From Lethocerus indicus (lineage: Eukaryota > Arthropoda > Insecta > Hemiptera > Belostomatidae), in assembly GCA_019843655.1 (NCBI GenBank), contig JACDQD010000003.1, positions 929,346 through 993,345 on the forward strand: a stretch of DNA of 64,000 nucleotides, in the 5' to 3' direction. Positions within the stretch are counted from its first letter, which is position 1. Each line of letters starts with the position of its first letter. A model generated the notes under the pieces. That model searched no databases. It saw only the letters and a list, made by a program, of their open reading frames with translations, and was not told the DNA's origin. Shown here in pieces: positions 52,501 through 64,000 of the stretch. The position numbers were made by a program, and so were the translations under genes.

Positions 52501-55500
52501 ACAGACTTAGTTGTTAAAAACTTTTGATAAAATTGATTTAAAAAATGTAAAAACAACGATATAATTTAACTATAATTGGTGGTCATAAAATGAACAGTGG
52601 ACACATATTGAATTTAATAACCCTGTTGTTAAGCACAAAATTTAAAAAATCTATTTGCTTTGGGTTTTGTTGAATGGAATATTCCGACTGATATTATATA
52701 AAATTAAACAAACTCGTTATAAACAAAAGTTATAGTTTTTAACAAATTGCTCAGATAATAAGTTTTCTTGGATTCGGTCCAGACTGTTTAAATTTTTGTT
52801 GTTGTCAAATTACTTCATTTGCCCGAGTATCCATCGACTTTTGGTTTTGAAACAGTTTAAAACACGCCGAATTGTACCGAATATTCATATTTAAATTTTT
52901 GGATAAGGGCCAGTCTTTTATTTTCGTTGCGGGGGGGGGGAGAAAAAAGGGGGGGGCCTCTATTTTTGATCCGGCCAATCGGTGCCGCTACAGTTTTCCT
53001 ATGACTTTTGCTCGCACTTTGAGATCGTTCAGTGGACAGTTGGCCGGTCGTACGTTTAAACGTTCAGAACGGAGCGATACCGCCGGCCGCAACATATTGT
53101 GTTGTTGTAATTCGAATCGAAGTTTCGAAAATAGTAGAAAAATGGTTTTGGCGATAGTCGGAGGGAAGGCGGAAGAGCAGGTTGTCCGTTTGTATAAAAT
53201 TATTTATCATTTGTGTGTGTAACTCGACAACTTTCCTCCAGAAAAAGATATCTCCAATAACCACAATATCGGTCGTATTCATAACTTGAATATCTATTGT
53301 AAAACAGGTAAAATTCTTATTTGATATACCTGTTTTGTGGTCTCCGAGGGGTTGGAATATACTGTAGGTTCGTGATGTTTCTGTCTCCTCTCGCTGCGGT
53401 TCGGTCTTTTGCTAGACCGCGGTTTGTCGACTGCTCGCCATCTTCAGTAGCGCTGTGTTAGTGTCACTATTAGCACTTTGGATGTTTTTTTTGGGGGGGG
53501 CATCCTCCACTGCACTGTACATTTTTGAACCACAGTACATGTGAAAGTAACATTGAGTGAGGATCCGCCCCAATAACTATCAAAGTGCCACAACAGTGAC
53601 ACTAACACAGCGCTACTGAAGATGGCGAGCGGCCCCCGAAACCGCGGTCTAGCAAAAGACCGAACCGGCAGCGAGAGGAGACAGAAACATCACGAACCTA
53701 CAAATTCTTATATTTATATCGTCCCATCCTTATAAAAAGGAATCCTACACAATATTTGTCTTAGACCGGATATCCGAAATATTACTTAGTTTTGAACGAG
53801 GAGGGAAGATGCAGGGGAAAAACTGTTTTCATTTTTTTAGTGTTTAGTGCAATAATTCTTCGATGCAGGTTCAATTTTTCACTCTAAACACAAAAACTCC
53901 ATAAGTCCCACCATTGAGTCTACATTAAGCTCATGTGGACGTATAGCTCATTAATGTATAATTGTGCGTTTTACATTCTGCACAATTCATTACCGTTTAA
54001 ACGTAAAGATAATTTATCTTAAAGATAAATACGATACAGTTATTTTCAGAATGCTATTGATTGATTGCCCAACGCCATTGTTAGTTAAACTGGCTTGATG
54101 CTTTGAATCAACCGAATTGTTTGGTAAAAATTATGTCTCGACTGAGTGTTTATTCTTAATACAAATTCAACAATGGACTGCTTGAAATTATAGCAGTTTG
54201 AAGCGGAAAATAACCATAGTAGTTTGAATAGAATGATGTTCGAAAAACGGTTTGTTGATTGCCAGAGATGAAAATACATTTCCGGAATAGCTGTTTCTAT
54301 TTCGAGATGGGGAAAAGCTGAGTATCTACAAATTATAATATATTTTACCCTGTCCGATATTTCAATTATAATTTTTGTTAATCCAGACGGAAGAGTTCAC
54401 GGTTCCACGTATGCAGATGCGTGCAGCTAATGCCGCATCTTTCCTCGACCACATGTGCGCCCTCGACATCGACTCCAAGGCGTCGTATGTCCGACTTTCT
54501 GGCATCATTTGTACAATTGGTAAGTATATATATCGACTAGTATTTATAAATTATTTTGACCCGGACAGTAATACGGTTTGGGATACTTACAGCCTATCCC
54601 TTGAGGCCTCATAGGCTGAATTTTTTTTTAACTCATGAATTTGAGTGGAATGAGTTTTAATTTAATCCTATCCGTTCCGTGCAAGTTTTCGAGTTTTCAG
54701 ATAAACTAAACTGTCATGTGCGATGATAAAACTGAAGGCCAAAGATGCTGTAAAGTAAGTGAAACAAAAGCTATGAACAAAAAAATACGGATACGAGAAA
54801 CAAATAGAATATAAAATACAACCGAGGATAATCCTCCAGTGAAATTACAAAACGCGGAGAGGCAATTATCAACAGAGAATTAAAACCACAACGTGCAATA
54901 TGCAATATTGATCTATCAGGAAAACCACATCCTCATCACATATGAGCAAGTTGGGTTGAAAATTGAATTAGGTTGTTGATACCTAGAGGTAAAAGTCAAT
55001 CCCTAGCATATAGAAAACGCACGTTTACTCTGTTATATATTATATGTATGTATTGTTGTAATATAAGACTTATATAATATCAGGGCGTTGAGATTTTTTT
55101 TTTTTGTATTCGTTTAGGGCCTGCTTCGGTAGCGGTCGAGACGCTTGAGAAAATGATCGAAACCGGTATGGACGTCGCCCGATTGAATTTCTCGCACGGA
55201 TCGCACGAATATCACGCGAATACAATTAAAAACGTTCGTCAGGCCACGGAAAACTACAGTAAGAAGACCGGTCTACCGGTGCCCATAGCCATCGCTCTCG
55301 ACACCAAAGGGCCCGAGATTCGTACCGGACTGCTCGAAGGAGTCAGTTATTGTTCCTCTAATAATCTTATCATAATTTTGGGATTATTATTAAGTTTCGT
55401 TTCTCTTAATTTTGAAAGTTTTCCCTGTGCACATTTGTACAAGTCCGTTTTGATTGTTGATATTTCATGTACTTTGTGATTAGCCGAAAAGTAAAAAATT

Positions 55501-58500
55501 ACCGGAACTGACTACAAAAAAAGAACCGGGCTACATTTAATACAATTACAGGCTATTTTATTTTTAAAAAACTAAGTAACACTTGTTTGATTTCCAAGAA
55601 GTTTGTTCTCGCTTTCAAAGTAAGTGGAGACGGTGAACCGCCAGTCCAATTGGGCACGAGTTACTGTCGCTCTGCCAAGTGTCGTATGTCAAATACTACA
55701 GATTCATTATTTTTAATTTATTTAAATACTTTGCTCAGTCGGAATAAGAATCATTAATACACAGGTTGGTGTAAAAAAAAAAATATATATATATACAATG
55801 AAAGTTTCTATCGTAGTGTGTCATTCACTGGTTTAATAAGAAATGAAGAGAATTGGAAAGGAAAGAGAACCCCCCCCCCTGGGGCTCTCAGCGACATAAA
55901 TAATCTATGCCCTGGATGTTTAAGTTTAAGTTAAGAATTAAGCAGTGTAAGGATAGATTCAGCTCCTTAAAACCTGATTATCAATATTATTTGTTTTCAA
56001 AAAACTAATTTTCTGTGAGTCCGATAAATGTCCACATATCAGTAACCAAATTAAACAGACTTTCATTTTCATAAAAATCGTTTTATACTTGTATAAATCT
56101 TATTGTAAAGTACTATTAGATTGGTATCACGAAATGATATTACAAATAAAATGGCCAAAACTCAAGGAAATATTTCATTATCGATTGAAATAATTTCATT
56201 TTGATTTTTATAAGAATTGCACTCAAATTTGCAAATTCTGTTTAATAAAATGAAATTTTTTTGCTGTTACATTAAATACTTCTATCATCCTAGTAATAAA
56301 AGGTAATATAAAGGACCATTAATATTTTAGAATAAATTTGTGTTTGTGTATATATATATATACTGGTATTTGTAAACAGTCCAAAATCTTTTTTGAGTGC
56401 AGTAATTCTTTTGCCAAGGAATTTATCTTTACAGATGTTGAAAATTGTATTATTATACAGTTTTTTAAAATTGTATTTTTCTTTAAGCCTTATGAAAGTG
56501 GCCAAAATGTAAAGTACGGTTTTTAGTGATAAAAATGAAACCGGCTTTCAGAAATATAATTTTTCGTGTCTCATTTCATAAATTAATATAGTAGTCGAGA
56601 ATTTAGTTTCAAATTATTTAATAAAAGTAAATGCATAAATTTATGATGTATATTATATGAAAGTACATTATGCAATTTTTTAATTGATAATATATCGAAT
56701 ATGGAGTCTTGTTTTTCTTGTTTTCTAATTGGCATAGAGCTACTGAAGACGGTGAACAGCTGAAACCGGTCTGGCTATAGATCAAACGTGCGAGAGTGGA
56801 GTGACAATCAATAAAGCTACGGAATTTTTAATATTGTTTGTTGACTTTAAATAGGCTGATTGATTGATGGTTTGTTTGTGCTAACGACAGGGCGCTTCCG
56901 CCGAGGTTGAGCTTACGAAAGGAGGCAAAGTCCGCTTGACCATCGACAACAATTTCATGGAGAAATGTTCACCGTCCAACCTGTACGTCGACTATCAGAA
57001 CATGCCCAAGGTGCTCAAACCGGGCAACAGGGTTTACATAGACGACGGTTTGATTTCTCTGCTCGTCGATGAAGTCGGTGAGTCGGAACTTTACACCCTT
57101 CGTATGACGATATTATTGACGGGATATGCTTAGAAATACTGCCGACTGCGAACCATAAATGCGTAACTGCATCGAAAAAAGGATTGCGCAGTTACGATGC
57201 GACTTATATACCCGTTTTGTTGTTTGCAGGGCCTACCAATATAAACTGCACGGTTGAAAATGGCGGTATGCTGGGCAGCAGGAAGGGCGTTAACTTGCCT
57301 GGGGTAGCCGTCGACCTGCCGGCGGTATCAGAGAAGGACAAGAAGGATTTGGAATTTGGCGTCGAACAGGGAGTCGATATCATTTTCGCCTCTTTCATCC
57401 GAACCGCCTCGGCCATTTCGGAAATTAGATCCATACTGGGTAATTTTCTTTTATCTATTTAACAGCCCTAATTTAAATTTGTTCATATAATCTTCCCATT
57501 TTTTATTTTCCCAGCAGCTGTATTCAGCTTATACATAAACTGTTGCACTAAGGGGATGATCTGTTTACGAACAGGGTTTACATGAGATGTATACACATAT
57601 TTCCGGTTGCAGGCGAAAAGGGCAAGAGCATTAAGATCATTGCAAAGATTGAAAACCACCAAGGCGTTAAGAATTTGGACGAGATCATAAGCGCTGCCGA
57701 CGGTGTGATGGTCGCCCGTGGCGACTTGGGCATTGAAATCCCGACTGAAAAAGTGTTCCTCGCCCAAAAAGCAATTATCGCCAAATGTAACAAGGTATTA
57801 TCAATTCGTTTTTTAATTTCTTATTCATTATTTATTTGGTAAAAATTTACATATTTAATATTTGGATTGTATTCAAGGGTGTTCAATTTCTGAATATCCA
57901 TTTTGTCATTGTGTCAATAGAAACGATTGGAAACAGTGCAAAACATGGGAACAATAAATAAATAAATTTGTACGAATTATAAAAAAGCAAGGACAAATGA
58001 TATCGACTTCTTTCGGTTTGGGCATTCTTGAAAAAGACATCCTTGAATTGGATGCCGTAGTAGCCCCCTCGTTGGTTTTATAGGAGAGGCGAAAGTTAAA
58101 ATTTTAAATTGAGGAGGACAGAATGTTACTAAGGGAGATTATAGACTTGGGCTCATGCGGAATTGTAAATATTAGAATGAAAGCAAAGTTTGAAATTGCA
58201 GGCTGGCAAGCCGGGCATTTGCGCCACACAAATGCTCGAGTCGATGGTGAAGAAACCGAGGCCGACGAGGGCCGAGAGCTCCGACGTCGCCAACGCGATC
58301 CTCGACGGCGCCGACTGCGTCATGCTCTCCGGCGAGACTGCCAAGGGCGACTACCCGCTGGAGTGCGTGCGTACCATGGCCAACATATGCAAGGAGGCAG
58401 AATGCGCCATATGGCACAAAGTGCTATTCAACGATCTTGTCAACAGGGTGAGTACGGTTTTCATTTAACGTAACGACCGATTCATTTTCCGCTCCGCCAG

Positions 58501-61123
58501 TCTGTTAATAGTGTTAATAGTATGAGGTATTTAGTAGTTTAATTTTAGATAATTAGTGTATCGGACTAATTGCTCGATTGAGAGTTTACGTTCCAATTAA
58601 CTCAAATTTTGAATTGTCAAGTAGAAATGTAATAATAATAATAAATATTAAACCTGTAATAAAAGTAATAGATATAGTTTATAAGTATTTTATATAGTGT
58701 TTTAGTAGTATAGTGTATATTAATTGTTTTGTGATGGGAAGGCGGCTAGTGACTCAACCAACCCGGCATCGCAGGTGAGCGTAAAACTTTTTATTTTACT
58801 TATCACTAACCTCTGCACTTGGGCACTGATGATCGAGTGGAAAAAAACCGGTCTATCGACAGACCAGAAACGCGAACGGTGGCAGGCGTATCTTTGATAA
58901 TTATTCTGCTAACGCTCGCAGATCCAGTTCACGAAACTCGACAGTGTTTACGAAACAATAAACACTGACAGACTTGTAGCCCGAACACACGCCGATGGGA
59001 CACGGGTTATAGTTTATAGCGAAGAAAGACCACCGGCTTTTTTTCTGTGGCACTTACAAAATGAGACCGACTAAATAAATGTCTGCACAAAATACAGGGT
59101 CCAGTGCGGCCGTCTTGGGACTCGGAGGTCGCCAGTTGGGCTCTACTCCTTATTTATAAGTTCTTATATAAGGCAATCGCCTAACAATGAGAATCACAAG
59201 CACATAACAGACCACAGCACCGACCATTGCACTGTATAAGAAACATTTATTACGGCATAATTGTGCTGAGTAACTGAAAACAGAATAATCCAATTGTACC
59301 TTGAGATCTGTCTCCGAATTTGCAGTGTTATTTTCGTTCCATAATACAGATTTATTTGCCTAAAAAGAATTTGTGTAATTACTATCTACCAGATTAAAAT
59401 AGTGTTAATCTATTTTCTGTGAGGTGTATATAGTTTATATTATATTAAAAACTTTGTCGTTCTTGTGATGATGTCTTCTCTCGCTGGTTTTTTGGCCAGA
59501 CCTGTTCGTCACGAGAACCCCCGAGTGGATGTTCCGAACTTAAAAATTTTAATTTTTTTCGCTGGCAGGTGGTAACACCGTTGGATGCGACACACAGCGT
59601 TGCGATAGCCGCCGTCGAAGCTTCGGAGAAGGCGTTGGCCGCCGCCATAATAGTGATAACGACGAGCGGTAGGTCGGCCCACCTGATATCCAAGTACAGG
59701 CCCCGTTGCCCGATCATCGCGGTCACCAGGTACCCGCAGGTGGCCAGGCAGGCCCACCTCTACAGGGGAATTGTGCCTTTGTATTATGAAAGTAAGTGTT
59801 CCGTTTCCGTTCCGGGGCTTGATGGACTGTTATTTGAAAAGCGGAGCCTGCATAAAAAAGTGTACATTGGGGCCTCTTATGAGAAAATTTGGTACTTGTC
59901 AATTAGACCCCCCTCCCGAGGGTAACCAACTATCCCAAACATGGCGTTTACGGTTCATGGTAACGGTCCAAGTTAACGGTTACATGTTTATGTCATCGCG
60001 CTGTTGTCACGTGTTCGTATCGCTTTTGTTTTACTTACTTATTTTTAATTTATTCTATTTTCCTTTAATTTTTTCAACGTGGAATCTGACAAAGTTGTTC
60101 ACGATACCGTAATCCCAATAATAAAGGATAGGATATTGCCCGGCAGTATAATTCTAACCGACTGTTGAAAGGCGTATTAGAATGTGTACAGAGAATGGTA
60201 CACGCGTTATACCGTCAACCAACCCACTTTGTGGATCCACTCAAAAAGTGGAACGGTTGTGGGTATTGGTAAAGTCCGATAAAAGGAGAAGAGGGAGTTT
60301 TTGGAGTCCTTTTCTTGCGGAGTTAATGTGGAAACAGAAACTACGTGGCACTGATCCATTTGAGACAATACTTTCGGATATTAGGGAGTTCCGGGCGGAG
60401 TTGTTTGAAAATAATAATAATAATGTTTACGAATAAATGTTTGTTTCGTAAACTGTGTTATTTGTCAACTATCGTGAAATATGTCATAAAGTCGCGGTGC
60501 AGGTTACGTTTATTCGATATATCGCAGCCAAAGGGAAGGTTACAGTGTCGGTAAACGGGTTACTCATGGGAGGGGGTCTAATTGACAAGAACCGAAAATT
60601 TTTTGTACCGCAGGGTGGGATTTTTTAGTATAAAGGGCCAAACCTGAGTACAGTTTGTCTGCTGTATTTCATGATTACGGTGAGATTCGGTGTTTGTTAA
60701 TTGGACGTAATGTCGGTATGAAATTCACACAAGAGCCAGTACGTCGAGCCATTATGCTGAATTACGAGGCCCGACTCCGTTCCGCTTTTTATGACTATAG
60801 TTCTATCAACCCGGATACGAGTTTTTTTTTTTATTTCGGTTCTCGCCGCAGCCGAATTTTATAAAAAACTGTATAAGAAATAAAAGAACGTTAAGGATGT
60901 CGTGCGTCTGCCAGCAGATCCACCGCAGCAGGACTGGCTGAAGGACATCGACCAGAGGGTGATCTTCGGACTGAAAGTCGGCTACTCGAAAGGGTTCATC
61001 AAGACCGGCGACCCGATCATCGTGATCACCGGCTGGAAGCAGGGTTCGGGATTCACAAATACGATGCGTATCGTCTACGTCCCCGACGACTTGAATTCCG
61101 GACAGCTTAAAATCGTCACATAA
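49584..61123 (+). CDS. PyK: Pyruvate kinase
   Basis: Exons: 49584-49595 (MAGK), 54387-54519, 55118-55341, 56891-57077, 57230-57439, 57613-57794, 58202-58447, 59569-59791 and 60915-61123. They sum to 1626 bp and 541 residues. Core motifs are present: [70 protein letters not shown] with the catalytic lysine 267, [40 protein letters not shown] and [14 protein letters not shown]. The enzyme transfers phosphate from phosphoenolpyruvate to ADP, the last step of glycolysis, in the cytosol. A 33-nt optional exon may lie at 58747-58779. The last exon has a CAGCAG tandem acceptor. Intron 1 (4.8 kb) and intron 8 are rich in mobile DNA. Confidence 0.96.
49735..50815 (+). repeat. 446-bp tandem repeat in PyK intron 1
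   Basis: AGGTCTTTTGACGATACC and close variants recur at 49841, 50287 and 50733, both intervals being 446 bp. Other blocks recur at the same period, including AATTTCTGCT-GTTAA and TTGTGCACTCAAGAAC. There are two full units plus a partial third. The unit contains repeat R, also found in two PSAT1 introns. Confidence 0.8.
52061..52324 (+). CDS. Unrecognised 87-codon ORF inside PyK intron 1
   Basis: It begins [20 protein letters not shown] and ends [17 protein letters not shown]. The amino-acid mix is less biased than random AT-rich frames. A good splice acceptor (TTTCCAGCAG) precedes it at about 52044-52053, so it could be a last exon or a fragment of an inserted gene. I recognise no domain. 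The sequence is charged and has no membrane segment. Confidence 0.25.
   Translation: MAIVFKEVFGFFAKLYNNNWPNDLNLKLEVCKKKLHLEIRPWAEVEVVAERVHHRPFVKKLNLNFLDNAPVTNQISCRNNVVLYRLK
53321..53701 (-). mobile_element. Hairpin retroposon-like element, copy 4
   Basis: This 381-bp element in PyK intron 1 is flanked by a perfect 10-bp duplication, AAATTCTTAT (53311-53320 and 53702-53711). The left end is the constant TTGATATACCTGTTTTGTGG. The arms are GTAGGTTCGTGATGTTTCTG and its reverse complement at the right end. The middle holds the CAGTAGCGCTGTGTTAGTG motif and its partner. Confidence 0.78.
56735..56830. mobile_element. Hairpin element, half copy
   Basis: GAGCTACTGAAGACGGTGAA, then GCTGAAACCGGTCTGGCTA and GCGAGAGTGGAGTGACA, match one arm of the family. 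It lies in PyK intron 3. Confidence 0.5.
58747..58779 (+). CDS. PyK: Possible 33-nt cassette exon of pyruvate kinase
   Basis: Between PyK exons 7 and 8, an AAG acceptor and a strong CAG/GTGAGC donor bound about 33 in-frame nucleotides ([11 protein letters not shown]). Without it, the [18 protein letters not shown] junction already has the family's normal length, so this would be an 11-residue insertion. The acceptor's pyrimidine tract is weak. Confidence 0.3.
58780..59535. other. PyK intron 7 with hairpin-family fragments
   Basis: AAACCGGTCTATCGACAGACC near 58847-58870 and TCTTCTCTCGCTGG near 59472-59490 look like pieces of the hairpin family. A weak B-box-like segment lies near 59125. No gene was seen. 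Confidence 0.4.
59891..60593 (+). mobile_element. Deleted Merlin DNA transposon with 8-bp target duplication
   Basis: The element, in PyK intron 8, has inverted ends starting GGTACTTGTCAATTAGAC on the left and, read inward from the right, GGTTCTTGTCAATTAGAC. It is flanked by a perfect GAAAATTT duplication at 59883-59890 and 60594-60601. At 60182-60436 it encodes the C-terminal end of an ISXO2/IS1016-like transposase: [37 protein letters not shown]. The 8-bp duplication and this transposase type define the Merlin superfamily. The N-terminal part of the transposase is gone, so the copy cannot move itself. Confidence 0.88.
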
Positions 61124-62533
61124 ATATTTATCCCGCACGCTTCACATAAATTTAGTTTCACAATTTGCTCTATAGTTAACTCCCTTTTTTTTTTTTATTT
61201 CACATCCCTTTGCTTTATAAACAACTCGGAACACCTTGAAAAGATATATATTTATTTTTGATTGAAATAAGAGAATTTTTGATACAGCTTAATTAATTGA
61301 AACAGTATTGAAAGTTTAATAATAAAAAAAAATAAATTAACTTATTTTTATTTTCTCTGTGTACATTTACAGGTATGATAACGTTGTAATGAAGATTCAA
61401 TAATAGAAATTTGCATAAATATTAGGGAAGTACGCTGTGTATTTAGGAATGTAAGCTAGGAAAAAGACAAACTATTGGACTTAGATGTATCGGATGGTAA
61501 CCACGACTACTGCTTCATTTTAACCGATATAAAAGTTAATAGCGTAACTTGTTAAATATCGGTCACAAATGTAACCTCACAGCAATGGATGATATGGATA
61601 GAATCATCACGAGATTATTGTCGATAGAAGCAATTTAATTTTTGGCTAAAAGCGTAACCCGTAATTGATGGGAAATGCCATAAACAAGTATATTTCTTCG
61701 AGTCCGTTGTTTGTTCGGCAAATTTAAAATGTTCATTGATAAGAATTTAGTTATTTCGCAATTATAATGCACTGTCCGAATTGTGATTCGCCCCCCTTGT
61801 GGGCCATAATTTTTGTGCATTTCGTAAAGTGAAATAAATAAAGAAGACATGTTGCGCCGTTCCGTTGTATAAAATGTTGTGTTAGCATTGATCAGTATTA
61901 TAAGATGTGATCCTCTGTAGAATTTTGGAAGATGTTATCGACGCAAGTTGAAAATAAATTCAGAGCGAAGGCTGAGCGAACAAAAAAAAAAAAATGAATT
62001 TATTTACACTTGGCGATTGTTAATAGAGGCCGAAACGTGTGAAAGTTAATTTGTGCCGTGGCAACGCCACTCTTCGTACGAGAAAGATAATAATAAAGAT
62101 GGAAATATTTGTGTGCTTAAATGTTACTCGAAACAACCTTCACCCCGTTCGTCTTCACCTTCCCCCTCGTAATACTAAATTCAACAACTTTATGAACTTT
62201 TACGGTGATAATGATAATTTGTTAAAAATAAATTATCGTTAAAATAAAAAAAAAATTTACCTCGTAAGAATGAACCCAGGATGAATTCAGACAGTAGTCG
62301 AAAGATAATCCTTTATTTATTGTAGTTAATTGAATTTTAAAACTGTATAAATAATCTTTGGATCAAAACGTTCCTGCAGTTGCTACTGTAATTTTTTCAA
62401 TATTTATTAAATGCCAACATATTGCGCTGATCAATTATTATTAAGTTTAAAATCGTATTTATTAGGGCCGGTTGCGGAAAAATATCACGGAGAATATTTT
62501 TCTCCGTAATATATAAGCGTTATTATATTATAT

Positions 62534-62583
<50 letters not shown>

Positions 62584-63365
62584 CGAGATTAGAGCAATTG
62601 GCAGCATTGGTTTACATTGGAAATTATATTCGATGACTACAAATTTTTAAACAGTAATATTTAGGATCTTCAACGTGATCCGATACCGATTTCTTAAATT
62701 GTAATTAGAGTATTCGACCGAATTATTTGAAATTAATGAAAAATATTTTTTTTTTTTGGTAGGGGTTGGTGGGGGGGGCCCACCCGCCCGCAGTGAAAAG
62801 AAGTATTACCAACAAAAAAAACACGTAGTTTTCGTGCGTTTCTGTCTACGCCGGTTTTGTCTTTTGCTAGAGCGGTTTTCGCGATTCTCTGTATCTTATC
62901 AATATACATTCGGGAGTGTTGGCGGGGGGGGGCGCGGTATAATATACAGAAAATCTCTTCGTGAGTTCGAATCCGTCAAAGGCGGGATTCAGTCGGATTT
63001 GAAACGGTTTTACAGTTTAAAGAAAAAAAAAACGGTACGCGCCCCCATTGAGCTAATTTTCGGTTGGGTTCTCTCAGCGAATTATTTCCAAAATGTATAA
63101 TTTCGTTACCAACTCTGGTTTTTTTTTTTCGGTCTGATAAGCGATTTCAAAGCCCGTCAGTTGATTACAAAAAGATGGCGGATATCGGTCCGGCCCGTCT
63201 CTGTGTTGCATTCGGTGCATCTTAATTAAATCCGTATATTTCGCCTCCAAACCGCCCCCCACCAACCCCCGCCGTTTTGCGCATTTTTCTTCTCATTCTT
63301 TCGTTTCTACTCCGCGATAAAAAATATCCGTTCCCCCCCGCGTTATTCGGGGACGGAGGGGAAAA

Positions 63366-63400
<35 letters not shown>
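61124..63400. other. PyK 3' UTR and intergenic DNA
   Basis: AATAAA-type signals occur near 61317-61335 and 61833-61841. A (TA)n tract is at 62544-62581. A fragment resembling the hairpin family (TTTTGTCTTTTGCTAGAGCGG) lies near 62856-62880. No gene was seen. Confidence 0.45.
62544..62581. repeat. (TA)n microsatellite
   Basis: About 19 TA units downstream of PyK. Confidence 0.95.
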
Positions 63401-63409
<9 letters not shown>

Positions 63410-63410
63410 A
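63367..63410. repeat. (TA)n microsatellite
   Basis: About 22 TA units with one interruption. Confidence 0.95.
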
Positions 63411-63421
63411 ATACTTCCCAG

Positions 63422-63477
63422 CGTCCGGTACCGAACTGAAGAGTGAAGCCGTCTGGTTATGTCTGAACAGAAGAGAT
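63422..63477 (+). CDS. Possible first coding exon of a gene to the right
   Basis: A TTCCCAG acceptor-like site and a strong GAT/GTGAGT donor bound 56 nt with an ATG at 63459-63461 (MSEQKR, ending in phase 1). It may belong to a gene continuing off the right edge. No homology can be judged from six residues. Confidence 0.25.
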
Positions 63478-64000
63478 GTGAGTAAAAAAAAAGAGAGCAC
63501 TCTCTGTGCGTCTGTTTCGTCGAAAGGTTATGAGATTTTTTCCCCCGGGAAAAAAATATTCGGACAGTCCTGAGACCGACGTATCGCCGTCCGGCAGTTC
63601 ATCGATTCAGGCCACTTATACCGTCGTTATATTCAGTTGTTGACACCTTTAAAGGTTTTACGTCGATTAAAACTCAACTCGGTGTCGGTGTCGGTGTCGG
63701 TGTGTGAGCGGACGACGTTCGTAACACTATTCGACTTCATCAAAGACCACGAAGATGTTGTCCGACCCGACACTGTATCGGTGATAATTTAAATTTATCG
63801 TACAAAGCAGGTTATCGGGCATTGATATCGTCTCGAATATTCCAACGCATCAGGTACTAGTAGCGACGCCGTTATTTTCAGTTAATTCTCGCTGTCGACA
63901 GTCGATCGCAGCGAAAAAGGTCGTTTGATATAGCGGTAAATTATAGTTACGAATTGTACAGCACTCGAGACACTCTATTCGATACAGTGGTCGTTACGGC

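Noticed and set aside
63681..63704. TCGGTG repeats as a telomere-like tract
   Set aside because: Only about four units, and unlike the TTAGG repeat of insects.

Overview
The window is eukaryotic nuclear DNA, almost certainly from an arthropod and most likely an insect of an order I cannot fix. It is AT-rich, and every gene is split by spliceosomal introns with GT-AG ends. The proteins are animal housekeeping proteins, and transposon remnants and microsatellites are frequent. I rebuilt gene models by hand from splice sites, reading frame and protein similarity. For eight of the nine genes the exon lengths sum to an uninterrupted frame from start to stop; the ninth, a Tudor gene, runs off the left edge.

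Layout, left to right. (1) 131-2072 (-): the 5' exons of a Tudor-domain protein. (2) 3452-5359 (-): mRpS18A. (3) 6588-9468 (+): NDUFAF1/CIA30, complex I assembly. (4) 12469-16402 (-): ATP synthase c subunit, with two alternative 3'-terminal exons. (5) 17321-21835 (+): JAZF1-like zinc finger with a very long 3' region, then a 52-bp tandem array with CTCF-like cores. (6) 26047-37850 (-): VPS16, 17 exons. (7) 38914-39700 (+): MESH1/HDDC3. (8) 40255-44408 (-): PSAT1. (9) 44560/49584-61123 (+): pyruvate kinase with two alternative first exons, the upstream one head-to-head with PSAT1. A possible first exon of another gene lies near 63422-63477.

Functional links: several genes serve mitochondria and central metabolism (mRpS18A, NDUFAF1, ATPsynC, PyK, PSAT1). 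PSAT1 and PyK both draw on lower glycolysis and are divergently arranged. Otherwise this is ordinary animal gene order, not an operon.

Most notable: (a) a family of hairpin elements, roughly a dozen full or partial copies, with one fixed end and target duplications of 10-15 bp that vary in length, which suggests retroposition rather than cut-and-paste; (b) duplicated last exons of ATP synthase c, both intact and each with its own poly(A) signal; (c) alternative PyK first exons joining in the same phase; (d) a head-to-head array of about 290-300-bp monomers in VPS16 intron 1; (e) the CTCF-like 52-bp array; (f) a deleted Merlin transposon with a perfect 8-bp target duplication; (g) a U12-type intron in VPS16. 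All assignments come from reading the sequence and from memory of the families; no database search was run.
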